Counted from the first letter of the stretch, positions 8,746 to 17,427 are shown. The stretch is 64,000 nt of DNA from [Clostridium] aminophilum DSM 10710 (GCF_000711825.1 NZ_JONJ01000003.1:62001-126000), one strand, 5' to 3'. The notes: generated from the sequence alone by a model not told the origin. Program-made: numbers and translations.

Positions 8746-8773
8746 GTGACAGGGTGTCATTTTGCCGTATGAT
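8746..8773 (+). promoter_or_regulatory. Promoter with overlapping palindrome before the amidohydrolase
   Basis: GTGACA (8746-8751), a 16-bp spacer and TATGAT (8768-8773). The -35 region overlaps a perfect inverted repeat TGACA-GGG-TGTCA, which may be an operator. Confidence 0.55.
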
Positions 8774-8826
8774 ACATATATCGATGCTCAGGTCTTAGAA
8801 ATGGAATTATGCAGGAGGTATCAAAC

Positions 8827-9981
8827 ATGAAGGAAAGGCTGTTAGAGGAGGCAAAGCATATCGAGCCGGAGCTGATCCGTATTCGCAGAGCGTTTCACGA
8901 GGAGCCGGAGATCAGTCGTCACGAAGTGAAAACGGCGGAAAAGATCCGGACCGGAGTAGCCGGGAACGGTATTCTGGCAGATCTGGACGGAGGAAAACAG
9001 GGAAAGAAGATTGCGCTCCGCGCAGATATGGACGCACTTTCGATTCAGGAGGAGACCGGTCTGCCCTTTGCTTCGAAGAACGACGGCGTGATGCATGCCT
9101 GCGGCCATGACAATCACATGACCTGCCTTCTCGGTGCAGCGATGATCCTGAAAAAATACCAGTCAGAACTGCCGGGAAGTGTACGGCTGATCTTCCAGCC
9201 GGCGGAGGAGCTTTCCCCGACCGGCGGTTCCCGTGCCATGATTTCCGAAGGTGCGCTGGAAGATGTGGATGCGGTCTTCGGTCTCCATGTATTTCCGGAC
9301 TGTACGGCAGGAAAGATCGCCGTCAAGGTGGGACCGCAGATGGCAGCCAGCGATCATTTTTCTATTCAGATCACCGGGGCAAGCTCACATGGGGCAATGC
9401 CGCATCAGGGCAAAGATGCGCTCCTGGCAGGCGCCCAGTTTGTGACCGCGGTACAGAACATCGTCAGCCGCAACACCGATCCGCTGGAGCCGTGTGTTGT
9501 CACCATCGGCATTATGAAGGCCGGAACCCGCTACAACATCGTTCCGGGAGAGTGCTATCTGGAGGGAACGGTTCGCACTTATTCGCCGGAAGTCCGGGCG
9601 ACGGCAAAGAGGCGTCTTCGGGAAGTGCTGGACGGAATCTGCCTTGCCATGGGCTGCAGGGGAGAACTCAATTATGAGGATGGATACTGCGCACTGCGCA
9701 ATGACCCGGTGAAGACGGAGTATATGCACGGCGTGATCCGGGATCTGTTCGGCGCGGAGAATGATCTGACACCGGAGAAACCGGCGATGACGGCCGAAGA
9801 TTTCGCCTTCTATCTTGAAGAGAAGCCGGGGGCATTTGCATGGCTCGGAACCCAGGCGGAGGACGATCCGGAAGTATGGCCGCTGCACAGCAGCCGATAT
9901 AAGGCCAATGAAGCTGTTCTCTGGAGAGGAGCCGCATTCCTTGCGGGACTCGTGATGGAGAGCGAATCGATGAAGGATTGA
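8827..9981 (+). CDS. M20 family metal-dependent amidohydrolase/peptidase
   Basis: 384 residues from ATG 8827 (AGGAGG 8 nt upstream; an upstream ATG at 8809 lacks a site). The family removes acyl or aminoacyl groups from amino acids (hippuricase, N-acyl-amino-acid hydrolase, amidohydrolase) using a two-metal centre. Seen motifs: RRAFHEEPEIS near the N-terminus, LRADMDAL with the bridging-region Asp, MHACGHDNHMT with metal His residues, and FQPAEE with the catalytic/metal Glu pair. These are followed by a lid domain (GASSHGAMPHQGKDA) and a C-terminal metal-ligand region (AMTAEDFAFYL, then LHSSRYKANE). No signal peptide, so cytoplasmic. The adjacent GltS-type carrier suggests amino-acid or acyl-amino-acid use; the precise substrate is unknown. 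Confidence 0.92.
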   Translation: MKERLLEEAKHIEPELIRIRRAFHEEPEISRHEVKTAEKIRTGVAGNGILADLDGGKQGKKIALRADMDALSIQEETGLPFASKNDGVMHACGHDNHMTCLLGAAMILKKYQSELPGSVRLIFQPAEELSPTGGSRAMISEGALEDVDAVFGLHVFPDCTAGKIAVKVGPQMAASDHFSIQITGASSHGAMPHQGKDALLAGAQFVTAVQNIVSRNTDPLEPCVVTIGIMKAGTRYNIVPGECYLEGTVRTYSPEVRATAKRRLREVLDGICLAMGCRGELNYEDGYCALRNDPVKTEYMHGVIRDLFGAENDLTPEKPAMTAEDFAFYLEEKPGAFAWLGTQAEDDPEVWPLHSSRYKANEAVLWRGAAFLAGLVMESESMKD

Positions 9982-10140
9982 TATCCCGCTGTGGCAGGCG
10001 GTGTACAGAATTTGGAATTTCCTCTTCCGGAAGGATGGAAGACAGACAGGCTGGCTGGATGGATGGAGCGCGGCTCCGGAAATCTGCCCGCAGAATCCGG
10101 CCGGAAGCAGTAATGGAAGCATCAATGAAGAACTCAGACT

Positions 10141-10197
10141 CACCCCGATACCGGCGGTATTTTCCAGAATACTTGTCGGCATCGGGGTGTATTTATA
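10141..10197 (+). terminator. Terminator after the amidohydrolase
   Basis: Outer stem CACCCCGAT (10141-10149) with ATCGGGGTG (10181-10189). A second helix lies inside (GTATT with AATAC), and a T-rich TATTTATA follows. The 9982-10140 stretch has no recognised gene. Confidence 0.75.
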
Positions 10198-10257
10198 AAG
10201 GGGAAGGCGGATATCAATGAATGAAAATGATGAATTGATGCAGAATCTGTCTTTTAC

Positions 10258-10285
10258 TTGATTTTTTTTTGTGATTTGTTACAAT
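10258..10285 (+). promoter_or_regulatory. Promoter of the oligopeptide ABC operon
   Basis: TTGATT (10258-10263), a 16-bp spacer and an extended -10 TGTTACAAT ending at 10285. It is 55 nt before the start codon. The TTGACA at 10291 would place the transcript start on the ribosome site and is less likely. Confidence 0.65.
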
Positions 10286-10340
10286 GCAAATTGACAATTT
10301 CATAATGAGAGACTATTACGAAACGAGAGGTAATTCAACC

Positions 10341-11933
10341 ATGAAAAAGTCACTTCTTTCGGGAGTCGCAGTCGCAGCTCTGTCTGCAGCACTCTGTGCA
10401 TGCGGAGGCGGCAAGACAGCAGAGACAGGCGCGCAGGAGACGGTAACGTCCGGCGCAGCCGCGGAGTCCATTGGAGAAGGATCTTCTGCAGCAAGTAATT
10501 CTCTTTCAGAAAAACCAGCACCAGGCGGTAAGGTTGTATTCGGTATGACCCAGGACCTGGCTAGTCTTGACCCCCATGTAGATACGGACGCAGGAACTAG
10601 AGATGTGGTATTTAATTTGTACGAGGGGCTTGTCAAGCCATCCTCGACCGGTGAAATGATCCCGGCCGTTGCGAGTGATTATAAGATTTCCGATGACGCG
10701 AAAACGTACACCTTTACGCTGCGCGACGGAATCAAATTCTCCGATGGCACGCCGGTTACGACAGATGATGTAAAATACAGTCTCGAACGATATGCGGAGA
10801 ATCAGGGCGATTCATCCGCTTTTTCTAATATTGCGGACATTTCTGCGAAGGACGGTAAGATCGTGCTGACACTGAAAGAGGCCGATGCAGAACTTCTTCC
10901 GCTTATGGATGTTGCGATCATCCCGCAGAAAAACCAGGATCCGGCAAAGAGCCCCATCGGAACCGGCCCGTTCAAGTTTGAATCCTACACACCGGGTGAG
11001 GGCATCTGCATGACCAGAAATGAGAATTACTGGCAGGAAGGCCTTCCGTATCTCGATGAGGTGGATTTCAAGTTTGTGCCGGACGTGGAGACCGAGTTTA
11101 TGGATCTTCAGGCCGGAACCATCGACATCATGAAGTATATGACCAGCGATCAGATCGAGACGCTGGGAGCGGACAGCAATTATAACATTGTGGAGGGAAG
11201 CATGAATCTGGTACAGGGTCTGTACCTCAGCTCTTCCTATGAGCCGCTTTCCAAGCCGGAAGTCCGCCAGGCACTCAGCTATGCCATCGACCGCGATGCC
11301 ATCAACCAGTTCCTGTTCAACGGAAAGAGCAAGGTGATCGGCACGCACATGATTCCGGCGATGTCTTCACTCTACAACAAGGATTGTGACGGCGTTTATA
11401 CGCGCGATGTCGAGAAGGCAAAAGAACTTTTAAAGGCAGCAGGATATGAGAACGGATTTGATCTGACCATCACGGTTCCGAACTCTTATCAGCAGCACAT
11501 TGATACGGCAACCATCATCAAGGAACAGTTCGCGGAGATCGGCGTCAATGTCACACTGAATCCGGTGGAGTGGTCCGATTGGCTGCAGAACACCTACCGC
11601 GGCGGAAACTTCCAGGCCACCGTCATTGGTTTTGACGGAACACTTGCTCCGGCAAGCTGGCTGAAGAAGTATACCACAAATGCTTCCAATAACTTTGTTC
11701 ATTACTCCAACAGCGAGTATGACGAGACTTATGCGAAGGCGGCTGCTTCCGTGGATCAGGAGGAGAAGACGGAACTTTACAAGAAGTGCCAGAAGATTCT
11801 GACCGACGATGCCGCTTCGGTGTATATTCAGGACCCGGCAAATCTGGTTGCAGTGAACAAGAAATTTGCCGGCTACACATTCTATCCGACATCTGCAGAG
11901 GATATGAGTGTGCTTTATCAGGTTTCCAAGTAA
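10341..11933 (+). CDS. Oligopeptide/dipeptide ABC transporter substrate-binding lipoprotein
   Basis: 530 residues from ATG 10341 (GAGAGG upstream). It starts with a lipoprotein signal peptide (KK, a hydrophobic stretch, then LCAC with the lipid Cys at residue ~21) and a Ser/Ala/Gly-rich linker. The mature part is an SBP_bac_5 (cluster C) protein: GMTQDLASLDPHVDTDAGTR, LYEGLVKPS, YTFTLRDGIKFSDGTPVTTDDVKYSLER, GTGPFKFESYTPGEG, and KPEVRQALSYAIDRDAI. This family captures peptides, nickel or glutathione outside the membrane. It heads an operon with two permeases and a fused double ATPase, so it is a complete importer. The fusion with Dpp-type ATPases favours peptides; the exact ligand cannot be told. 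Confidence 0.94.
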   Translation: MKKSLLSGVAVAALSAALCACGGGKTAETGAQETVTSGAAAESIGEGSSAASNSLSEKPAPGGKVVFGMTQDLASLDPHVDTDAGTRDVVFNLYEGLVKPSSTGEMIPAVASDYKISDDAKTYTFTLRDGIKFSDGTPVTTDDVKYSLERYAENQGDSSAFSNIADISAKDGKIVLTLKEADAELLPLMDVAIIPQKNQDPAKSPIGTGPFKFESYTPGEGICMTRNENYWQEGLPYLDEVDFKFVPDVETEFMDLQAGTIDIMKYMTSDQIETLGADSNYNIVEGSMNLVQGLYLSSSYEPLSKPEVRQALSYAIDRDAINQFLFNGKSKVIGTHMIPAMSSLYNKDCDGVYTRDVEKAKELLKAAGYENGFDLTITVPNSYQQHIDTATIIKEQFAEIGVNVTLNPVEWSDWLQNTYRGGNFQATVIGFDGTLAPASWLKKYTTNASNNFVHYSNSEYDETYAKAAASVDQEEKTELYKKCQKILTDDAASVYIQDPANLVAVNKKFAGYTFYPTSAEDMSVLYQVSK

Positions 11934-11950
11934 TCGGAGAATGATAAAGC

Positions 11951-12020
11951 CGGGGCGGATCAGCCCCGCAAAAAGCAGAAAACTGAGGTTAGACGCAAAG
12001 TCTTTGTGTGAGACTTTGCG
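11951..12020 (+). other. Two intra-operon hairpins between binding protein and permease
   Basis: First hairpin CGGGGC-ggatca-GCCCCG (11951-11968). Second hairpin is a perfect 10-bp stem CGCAAAGTCT with AGACTTTGCG (11994-12020) and a 7-base loop. No T-run follows, so this fits an mRNA-stability or attenuation element that keeps the binding protein more abundant than the permeases. That role is inferred. Confidence 0.6.
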
Positions 12021-12082
12021 ATGAATAGAAAGTCGAAATGCATCGGGACCTGTCACCCCGACGAATCAGGAGAAACGAGGAC

Positions 12083-13024
12083 ATGAAAAAAATTATCCGT
12101 AAAATTATCACTCTCATTATCACATTGTTATGTATCTCGTTTCTCACTTTTTCGGCTTTTGCCATCATTCCGGGAGATGCTGCGGCGAATAAGCTCGGCA
12201 AAGAGGCGACCGCCGAGAGAATCGAGCAGCTCCGGGAAGAGATGGGGCTGAATGATCCGCTCCCGGTCCGCTACGGAAGATGGCTGTCCGGTGCAGTACA
12301 GGGGGATTTCGGCGAGTCGTACCGTTATGACGGAAGAACGGTGCAGTCCCTGATTGCAAGGAGACTTCCGATCACGGTGCTTCTCGCGGGCATCTCGCTC
12401 GTCATTATCATTATCGTATCCGTACCGCTGGGGATTCTGAGCGCCCGGTTTTCCGGCCGGTTTGTGGACATTTTCAGTTCACAGCTGACGCAGGTGATCA
12501 TGGCGGTACCGTCTTTCTTTCTGGGAATTCTGATGACGTACGTGTTCGGTCTGGTTCTTCACTGGTACCAGCCCGGAAAATTCGTCTCCCCGGATGAGAA
12601 TCTGTGGGCTTCCCTGCATTATCTGTTTTTCCCGGCGCTTGCCATCGCACTTCCGAAGATTGCGATGACCATGCGTTTTCTGCGGAATTCCGTGCTGACG
12701 GAGATGCGCAAAGACTATGTCCGCACGGCCACCAGCAAGGGAATGGATGAAAACCGCATTCTGTATCACCATGTATTGAAAAATGCGCTGATACCGGTCG
12801 TCACCTTTGTGGCGATGGTTGTGGCGGAGATTCTGGCCGGATCGCTGGTTGTGGAGCAGGTATTCTCGGTTCCGGGAATCGGCATTCTGCTGATCAGCTC
12901 CATTTCGAGCCGCGATTATCCGGTTGTTCAGGCGCTTGTCATCTACATCACCAGTGTCGTCGTGATTCTGAATTTCCTGGTGGATGTGATCTATGAAGCG
13001 CTGGATCCGAGAGTCCGCGTGTAA
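12083..13024 (+). CDS. Oligopeptide/dipeptide ABC transporter permease (DppB type)
   Basis: 313 residues from ATG 12083, preceded by AGGAGAAACGAGG. An N-terminal membrane helix is followed by a periplasmic-type segment (LGKEATAERIEQLREEMGLNDPLPVRYGRWL), typical of the DppB/OppB N-terminus. The BPD_transp_1 domain follows with about five helices and the EAA loop region (YVRTATSKGMDENRILYHHVLKNALIPV). The C-terminus ends in the usual LDPRVRV. It forms the membrane channel with the next gene. The 147-nt gap to the next gene contains small inverted repeats (GCCGG/CCGGC) but no clear promoter. Confidence 0.93.
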   Translation: MKKIIRKIITLIITLLCISFLTFSAFAIIPGDAAANKLGKEATAERIEQLREEMGLNDPLPVRYGRWLSGAVQGDFGESYRYDGRTVQSLIARRLPITVLLAGISLVIIIIVSVPLGILSARFSGRFVDIFSSQLTQVIMAVPSFFLGILMTYVFGLVLHWYQPGKFVSPDENLWASLHYLFFPALAIALPKIAMTMRFLRNSVLTEMRKDYVRTATSKGMDENRILYHHVLKNALIPVVTFVAMVVAEILAGSLVVEQVFSVPGIGILLISSISSRDYPVVQALVIYITSVVVILNFLVDVIYEALDPRVRV

Positions 13025-13171
13025 AGCGGTTGACGTGCAGAATCCGATAGACGATACGCATCGCTTGAAGCCGCGCGGATGCCGGGCAGAATCCGGCAGT
13101 GAACGCTGCTGCGGCCGGAGCGCACAGGATGCGAGCAAGTCAAAACCTTAAACCAGCATCGGGAGAGAGAA

Positions 13172-13966
13172 ATGAAACGCAATTATAATCTGATCATCGG
13201 CCTCGCCATCACGTCCGTTTTTCTGGTGATGGCGGTGGTGGGTCAGTTCTGGACACCCTATAATGTTACATCCATGAATTCCGCCGCAGCGAAGCTTGCG
13301 CCGAGCATGGCACATCTGATGGGCACCGACAAATTCGGAAGAGATGTCTTCAGCCGGATCATGAACGGCAGCGGGACGACCTTTTTTGTCGCCATCTGTG
13401 TTGTCATGATCGGTGTGTTTTTCGGGACCATCATCGGAGCGCTGACCGGATATTTCGGCGGCCTGTTTGACAACGTTGTGATGCGGATCAACGATATCCT
13501 GTTATCTTTTCCGAGCATTCTTCTGGCACTGATCTTCATCAGTCTGTTCGGATCGGGGCGTTACCGCGTAATCATCGCGCTCGGCGTTCTGTTTGTGCCG
13601 AGTTTTGCCCGGATTGTTCGCAGCGAGGTCATCCGTGCGAAAGAACTGGATTATGTCAAGAGCGCGAAGATCATCGGTGTCTCCACGCCGCGCATCATTT
13701 TTGCACATATCCTGCCGAACGGGTGGGTGAGCATGCTGACCAGCAGTGCGATCGGTTTCAACAATGCGGTTCTGGCCGAGGCATCCATGAGTTATCTCGG
13801 TCTCGGCGTTCAGCCGCCGGAGCCGAGCCTTGGACTGATGCTCTCGGAGTCTCAGGCGTCCCTGTTCAATATGCCGTGGTGCGCGATTTTTCCGGGACTG
13901 ACGATTATTATGATTATTCTCGGCTTCAGTCTGATCGCTGAGGGCCTGAGAAGGATGCAGGAGTAA
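13172..13966 (+). CDS. Oligopeptide/dipeptide ABC transporter permease (DppC type)
   Basis: 264 residues; ATG at 13172 after GGGAGAGAG. Features of DppC: an N-terminal helix, then HLMGTDKFGRDVFSRIMNGSG, a motif found in nearly all family members. Five further helices and the EAA loop (YVKSAKIIGVSTPRIIFAHILPNGW) follow, then LAEASMSYLGLGVQPPEPSLGLML. It pairs with the upstream DppB-type permease. It stops 3 nt before the ATPase gene, so translation is likely coupled. Confidence 0.93.
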   Translation: MKRNYNLIIGLAITSVFLVMAVVGQFWTPYNVTSMNSAAAKLAPSMAHLMGTDKFGRDVFSRIMNGSGTTFFVAICVVMIGVFFGTIIGALTGYFGGLFDNVVMRINDILLSFPSILLALIFISLFGSGRYRVIIALGVLFVPSFARIVRSEVIRAKELDYVKSAKIIGVSTPRIIFAHILPNGWVSMLTSSAIGFNNAVLAEASMSYLGLGVQPPEPSLGLMLSESQASLFNMPWCAIFPGLTIIMIILGFSLIAEGLRRMQE

Positions 13967-13969
13967 GTT

Positions 13970-15739
13970 ATGGATGAGTTATTGTTGCAGGTGAAGGATC
14001 TCACCGTCAGTTTCCCGGGAAGAAAAAAAGGCGATCCGCGCGAGACAGCGGTGAACCATCTGAGTTTTGACATTCACCGGGGAGAGATTGTCGGCGTTGT
14101 GGGAGAGTCCGGATCCGGCAAATCCCTCAGTGCGCTTTCCATCATGGATCTTCTGCCGAAAGATGCGAGAATCGACGCGGGGGAGATTCTGTTCGAGGGT
14201 GAGGATCTCCTGAAAATGCCGCCGGAAACGCGCCGGAAACTCAAGGGTTTCAAGATGGGCATGGTGTTTCAGGAACCGATGACGAGTCTCAATCCGGTGA
14301 TGAAGATCGAAGAGCAGGTGGGAGAAAACCTGGCGCTTCACACGGACTGCAGGCCGGATGAGATTCACGCACGGGTGGTGGAGGCGCTGTGCTCCGTCGG
14401 ACTGGAGGATGCGGAATTGATCTGCCGGAAGTATCCCCATGAGCTCTCCGGCGGAATGCGTCAGAGGGTCATGCTGGCGCTGGCGGCGATCTGTTCTCCG
14501 GACCTGATCATCGCCGATGAGCCGACGACTGCTCTGGACGTTGTGGTTCAGGAACAGATCCTGAATCTTCTGCGCAAATACAACCGCGAAAAACATGTGG
14601 CGATCCTGTTCATTTCCCATGATCTGAATGTTATCCGCCGGCTCTGTGAGCGGACGATCGTTGTGTATCACGGGGATATCGTGGAGCAGGGAAATACCGT
14701 AGAGGTCATGGAACACCCGCAGCATGAGTACACGAAAACGCTGGTGGCGCGGATTCCGGAGCGGCACGAGGACGGCGAGAACACGGAAAATGTGCTGAGC
14801 CTCGAGCACCTGGATGTGTACTATGAGGTGGGAGGGAGTCTTTTCCGCCGCAAGAGCCGCAAACATGTGATTCATGACATGAGCTTTAACGTCCATGACG
14901 GCGAGATCCTCGGCATTGTGGGAGAGAGCGGATGCGGAAAGAGCACACTCTCCAAGGTGATTCTGGGGCTTCACAAGGACTACACCGGAACCATCCGGAT
15001 GCGGGAAGGACTTCGCCCACAGATGGTATTTCAGGATCCGTTCGGTTCCCTGAATCCGGCCAGAAAGATCGGCTGGATCATGGAGGAACCTCTGAAGGTG
15101 CGCGGAATCCGGGACGCGGAGGAGCGCAAGAGAATGGTTCGGGAAATGCTGGAGGACTGCGGCCTCGATCCGTCCTTTGCGGACCGGTATCCGCGGGAAC
15201 TCTCCGGCGGACAGCGGCAGAGAATCAGCATCGGCACAGCCCTTTTGATGGATACCGGATTTATCATCGCGGATGAACCGGTCTCCGCGCTGGATGTCAC
15301 GGTTCAGTCGCAGATTATCAAGCTGATTATGGATCTGCACGAGAAGAAACACACCACAATCATGTTCATTTCCCACGATCTGGATCTGGTGCGCCGCATC
15401 TGCCGCCGGGTTCTGGTCATCTACCGCGGCGAGATCGTGGAGGCGGGACGGTCGTCGGAAGTTTATGAGAATCCGGCGCATCCGTACACAAAAATGCTGC
15501 TCGCGGCTACGAGGGATGACGACCGGATGCGTATGACGTCGTCTCTGATTGAGAAGACGCAGGATGCGGACGTCAAGGTCCCGGAGAATTTCCCGGGATG
15601 CCCGTTCATTCTCCGCTGTGCAAAGCACGGAGAGGACTGTGCGCGCCGCAAGCCGGATATCGTTTCTCTGAGCAGCCGCCATTCCGCACGATGCACCTAT
15701 GCCGGCGGAAAAAAGGATGGAGAGGACGCCTCACTTTAA
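13970..15739 (+). CDS. Fused double ATPase of the oligopeptide ABC importer (DppD-DppF type)
   Basis: 589 residues containing two ABC ATPase domains in one chain. Domain 1 (about residues 1-265) has Walker A GESGSGKS, signature LSGGMRQR and Walker B LIIADEPTTALD. Domain 2 (about 275-520) has Walker A GESGCGKS, LSGGQRQR and FIIADEPVSALD. The C-terminus carries the oligo_HPY-type Cys-rich segment (CPFILRCAKHGEDC), seen in peptide and nickel importers. In most operons these are two separate genes (dppD and dppF); here they are fused, as in GsiA/YejF-type proteins. ATG at 13970 follows AGGAGTAAGTT. It supplies energy to the two preceding permeases. No clear terminator follows before the next promoter at 15767. 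Confidence 0.94.
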   Translation: MDELLLQVKDLTVSFPGRKKGDPRETAVNHLSFDIHRGEIVGVVGESGSGKSLSALSIMDLLPKDARIDAGEILFEGEDLLKMPPETRRKLKGFKMGMVFQEPMTSLNPVMKIEEQVGENLALHTDCRPDEIHARVVEALCSVGLEDAELICRKYPHELSGGMRQRVMLALAAICSPDLIIADEPTTALDVVVQEQILNLLRKYNREKHVAILFISHDLNVIRRLCERTIVVYHGDIVEQGNTVEVMEHPQHEYTKTLVARIPERHEDGENTENVLSLEHLDVYYEVGGSLFRRKSRKHVIHDMSFNVHDGEILGIVGESGCGKSTLSKVILGLHKDYTGTIRMREGLRPQMVFQDPFGSLNPARKIGWIMEEPLKVRGIRDAEERKRMVREMLEDCGLDPSFADRYPRELSGGQRQRISIGTALLMDTGFIIADEPVSALDVTVQSQIIKLIMDLHEKKHTTIMFISHDLDLVRRICRRVLVIYRGEIVEAGRSSEVYENPAHPYTKMLLAATRDDDRMRMTSSLIEKTQDADVKVPENFPGCPFILRCAKHGEDCARRKPDIVSLSSRHSARCTYAGGKKDGEDASL

Positions 15740-15766
15740 AACTTTAAAGAAATATCATAAAAGGTA

Positions 15767-15795
15767 TTGACAAATGTATCCGCTGAGTTTATGAT
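15767..15795 (+). promoter_or_regulatory. Strong sigma-A promoter of the trpXYZ operon
   Basis: TTGACA (15767-15772), an exact 17-bp spacer and TATGAT (15790-15795). It lies directly before the T-box leader. Confidence 0.85.
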
Positions 15796-15802
15796 GCACA
15801 CA

Positions 15803-16073
15803 TAACCGATGAGAAAGAGGAGTAAGTTTCACAGGAACTTTTCAGAGAGCGGTGCATATGGTGTGAGCACGGCAGGGGATGTGATTCCGAATGGACTTTC
15901 GAGGGCACTCAGGAAAGCCGGGCCGGCTGTATGGAGTGACGGAGACCGCAACCGTTATCTTAGCGGCATGTATGTTGGTACATGAGATGAGAGGACCGGA
16001 AGGTCAATTTGGGTGGTACCGCGGATTTTATCAATTCGTCCCAGACGCAGGAGACTGTGTCTGGGGCTTTTTT
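15803..16073 (+). promoter_or_regulatory. T-box leader with UGG (Trp) specifier, upstream of trpXYZ
   Basis: T-box RNAs sense uncharged tRNA and allow read-through of a terminator. Landmarks: AGTA (15821-15824), GGAAC, then AGAGAGC and GGTG in Stem I. After the helix strand GATTCC comes GAA-TGG-A, placing the specifier TGG at 15892-15894. The antiterminator T-box TGGTACCGCGG is at 16014-16024. The leuS leader in this window aligns in the same way (AGTA, N6, GGAAC, AGAGA; GAA-CTC-G), which supports the specifier reading. UGG fits a tryptophan transporter downstream. Confidence 0.88.
16040..16073 (+). terminator. T-box regulated terminator
   Basis: CCCAGAC (16040-16046) pairs with GTCTGGG (16059-16065), followed by GC and six T residues. 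It competes with the antiterminator that contains TGGTACCGCGG. Confidence 0.85.
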
Positions 16074-16138
16074 CATTTCACAGGAAAGTGCTTTGCATTT
16101 CCTGCGAAATGAAAGCGCTTTGCGAGGATGCGCACGCC
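16071..16138 (+). repeat. Dispersed hairpin repeat, family 1, copy D
   Basis: Bases 16071-16114 form a long hairpin (TTTCATTTC...GAAATGAAA outside, CAGGAAA/TTTCCTG within, closed by TGC-TTT-GCA). The family tail GCGCTTTGCGAGGATGCGCACGCC follows. It is a diverged copy that keeps pairing despite base changes, and it abuts the T-box terminator T-run. Confidence 0.75.
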
Positions 16139-16232
16139 GCTGAAATGGAAGATGCTTCGCAAAAAGCAGACCGGCGCCCGGCAGAAGATCCTGCAGACAC
16201 GATTCATGATCATCATCAGGAGGAGAAAAACT

Positions 16233-17360
16233 ATGAAGAGACGCAATCTGACAGCAGCACTTGTAATGGGAACGATGGCAGCAGGATTACTCACCGGATG
16301 CGGCGGCGCACAGAAGACTGCCGAGACCGCGGCTTCTACTGCCGCAGCGGAAACCGCAGTTTCTTCCGAGGCGGAAACCGCGGGGGAAACCACACAGGGC
16401 GCTGCCGGAAAGAAGGAATTCAAGGTCGGAATCGTTCAGTTCATGGATCATCCGTCCTTAAATCAGATTGAAGAGAATCTGGAAAAAGAACTTGATAAGA
16501 TTGCACAGGAAAAAGGCGTAACTTTCAACTACAAAGATTATACACACAACGGGCAGGGAGATGCGACGATCCTGAATCAGATCGGTTCCCAGCTCATCGC
16601 GGACGAGGTTGACGTGATCGTTCCGATTGCAACACCGGCGGCACAGGTAATGCAGTCCGCGGCGGAAGACTCCGCAACCCCGATCGTGTTCAGCGCCGTT
16701 TCCGATCCGGTTGGCGCAAAGCTGGTGGCAGATATGAAGAAACCGGGGGCCAATATCACCGGAACCTCGGATGCGCTGAATACCAACGCGATCATGGATC
16801 TGATCGTGGCACTCAACCCGGAGGCCAGAAAGATCGGTCTCCTCTACTCGAAGAGTGAGGACAGCTCCGCACAGCCGATTGCCGATGCGAAAAAATATCT
16901 GGATGGAAAGGGCATCCAATATGTGGAGAAGACCGGAACGACTTCGGATGAGGTTTCCGCAGCGGTTGATGCGCTGATTGCCGAGGGTGTGGATGCGGTA
17001 TTCACCCCGACAGACAACACGGTACAGAGCGCGGAACTCGGTTTCTATGAGAAACTCGCCGAGGCCGGGATCCCGCACTACGCCGGCGCGGATTCCTTCG
17101 CACTCAACGGCGCCTTCTGCGGATACGGTGTGGATTACGCAAACCTCGGCGTCGCAACCGCGGACATGGTGGCGGAGATTCTTGTAGACGGCAAGAAACC
17201 GGCAGAGACAGCCGTACAGACCTTTGACAACGGCATCGCAACGGTGAACACCGATACCGCAGCAGCGATCGGCATCGATCTGGCACAGGTCAAGACCGCG
17301 TTTACCCCGTTCTGCACACAGATTGCCGAGATCAAGACACAGAAGGAATTTAAAAAGTAA
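16233..17360 (+). CDS. trpX: Tryptophan-type ABC transporter substrate-binding lipoprotein TrpX
   Basis: 375 residues from ATG 16233 (AGGAGGAG 7 nt upstream). A lipoprotein signal (KRR, hydrophobic core, LLTGC, lipid Cys at residue 23) and a Thr/Ala/Glu-rich linker come first. The mature domain belongs to the ABC_sub_bind family (PF04392 type): VGIVQFMDHPSLNQIEENL, then GDATILNQIGSQLIADEVD, PIVFSAVSDPVGAKLV, NITGTSDALN, and GVDAVFTPTDNTVQSA. Known members linked to Trp T-boxes are called TrpX. The UGG T-box upstream and the permease and ATPase downstream give the same context, so tryptophan uptake is the best inference. A perfect hairpin follows the stop codon. Confidence 0.88.
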   Translation: MKRRNLTAALVMGTMAAGLLTGCGGAQKTAETAASTAAAETAVSSEAETAGETTQGAAGKKEFKVGIVQFMDHPSLNQIEENLEKELDKIAQEKGVTFNYKDYTHNGQGDATILNQIGSQLIADEVDVIVPIATPAAQVMQSAAEDSATPIVFSAVSDPVGAKLVADMKKPGANITGTSDALNTNAIMDLIVALNPEARKIGLLYSKSEDSSAQPIADAKKYLDGKGIQYVEKTGTTSDEVSAAVDALIAEGVDAVFTPTDNTVQSAELGFYEKLAEAGIPHYAGADSFALNGAFCGYGVDYANLGVATADMVAEILVDGKKPAETAVQTFDNGIATVNTDTAAAIGIDLAQVKTAFTPFCTQIAEIKTQKEFKK

Positions 17361-17391
17361 GAGTCGAAACACTCAAATTATGGTATGATCA

Positions 17392-17427
17392 CTGTCGGGA
17401 ACATTCGTGAAACAATGTTCCCGACAG
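17392..17427 (+). other. Perfect intra-operon hairpin between trpX and trpY
   Basis: CTGTCGGGAACATT (17392-17405) pairs without mismatch to AATGTTCCCGACAG (17414-17427) around an 8-base loop. Only GTGTGTTT follows, so it is not a strong terminator. It may stabilise trpX mRNA or dampen downstream expression, as seen after many binding-protein genes. Confidence 0.7.

Noticed and set aside
10291-10319. TTGACA with TATTAC as promoter of the peptide importer
   Set aside because: It would begin the transcript within the ribosome site; the extended -10 upstream is preferred.
13979-15682. Long antisense reading frame (567 codons) opposite the fused ATPase
   Set aside because: It mirrors a clear ABC ATPase gene, has no ribosome site or recognisable protein motifs, and its amino-acid make-up is His/Arg-rich as expected for an antisense shadow.
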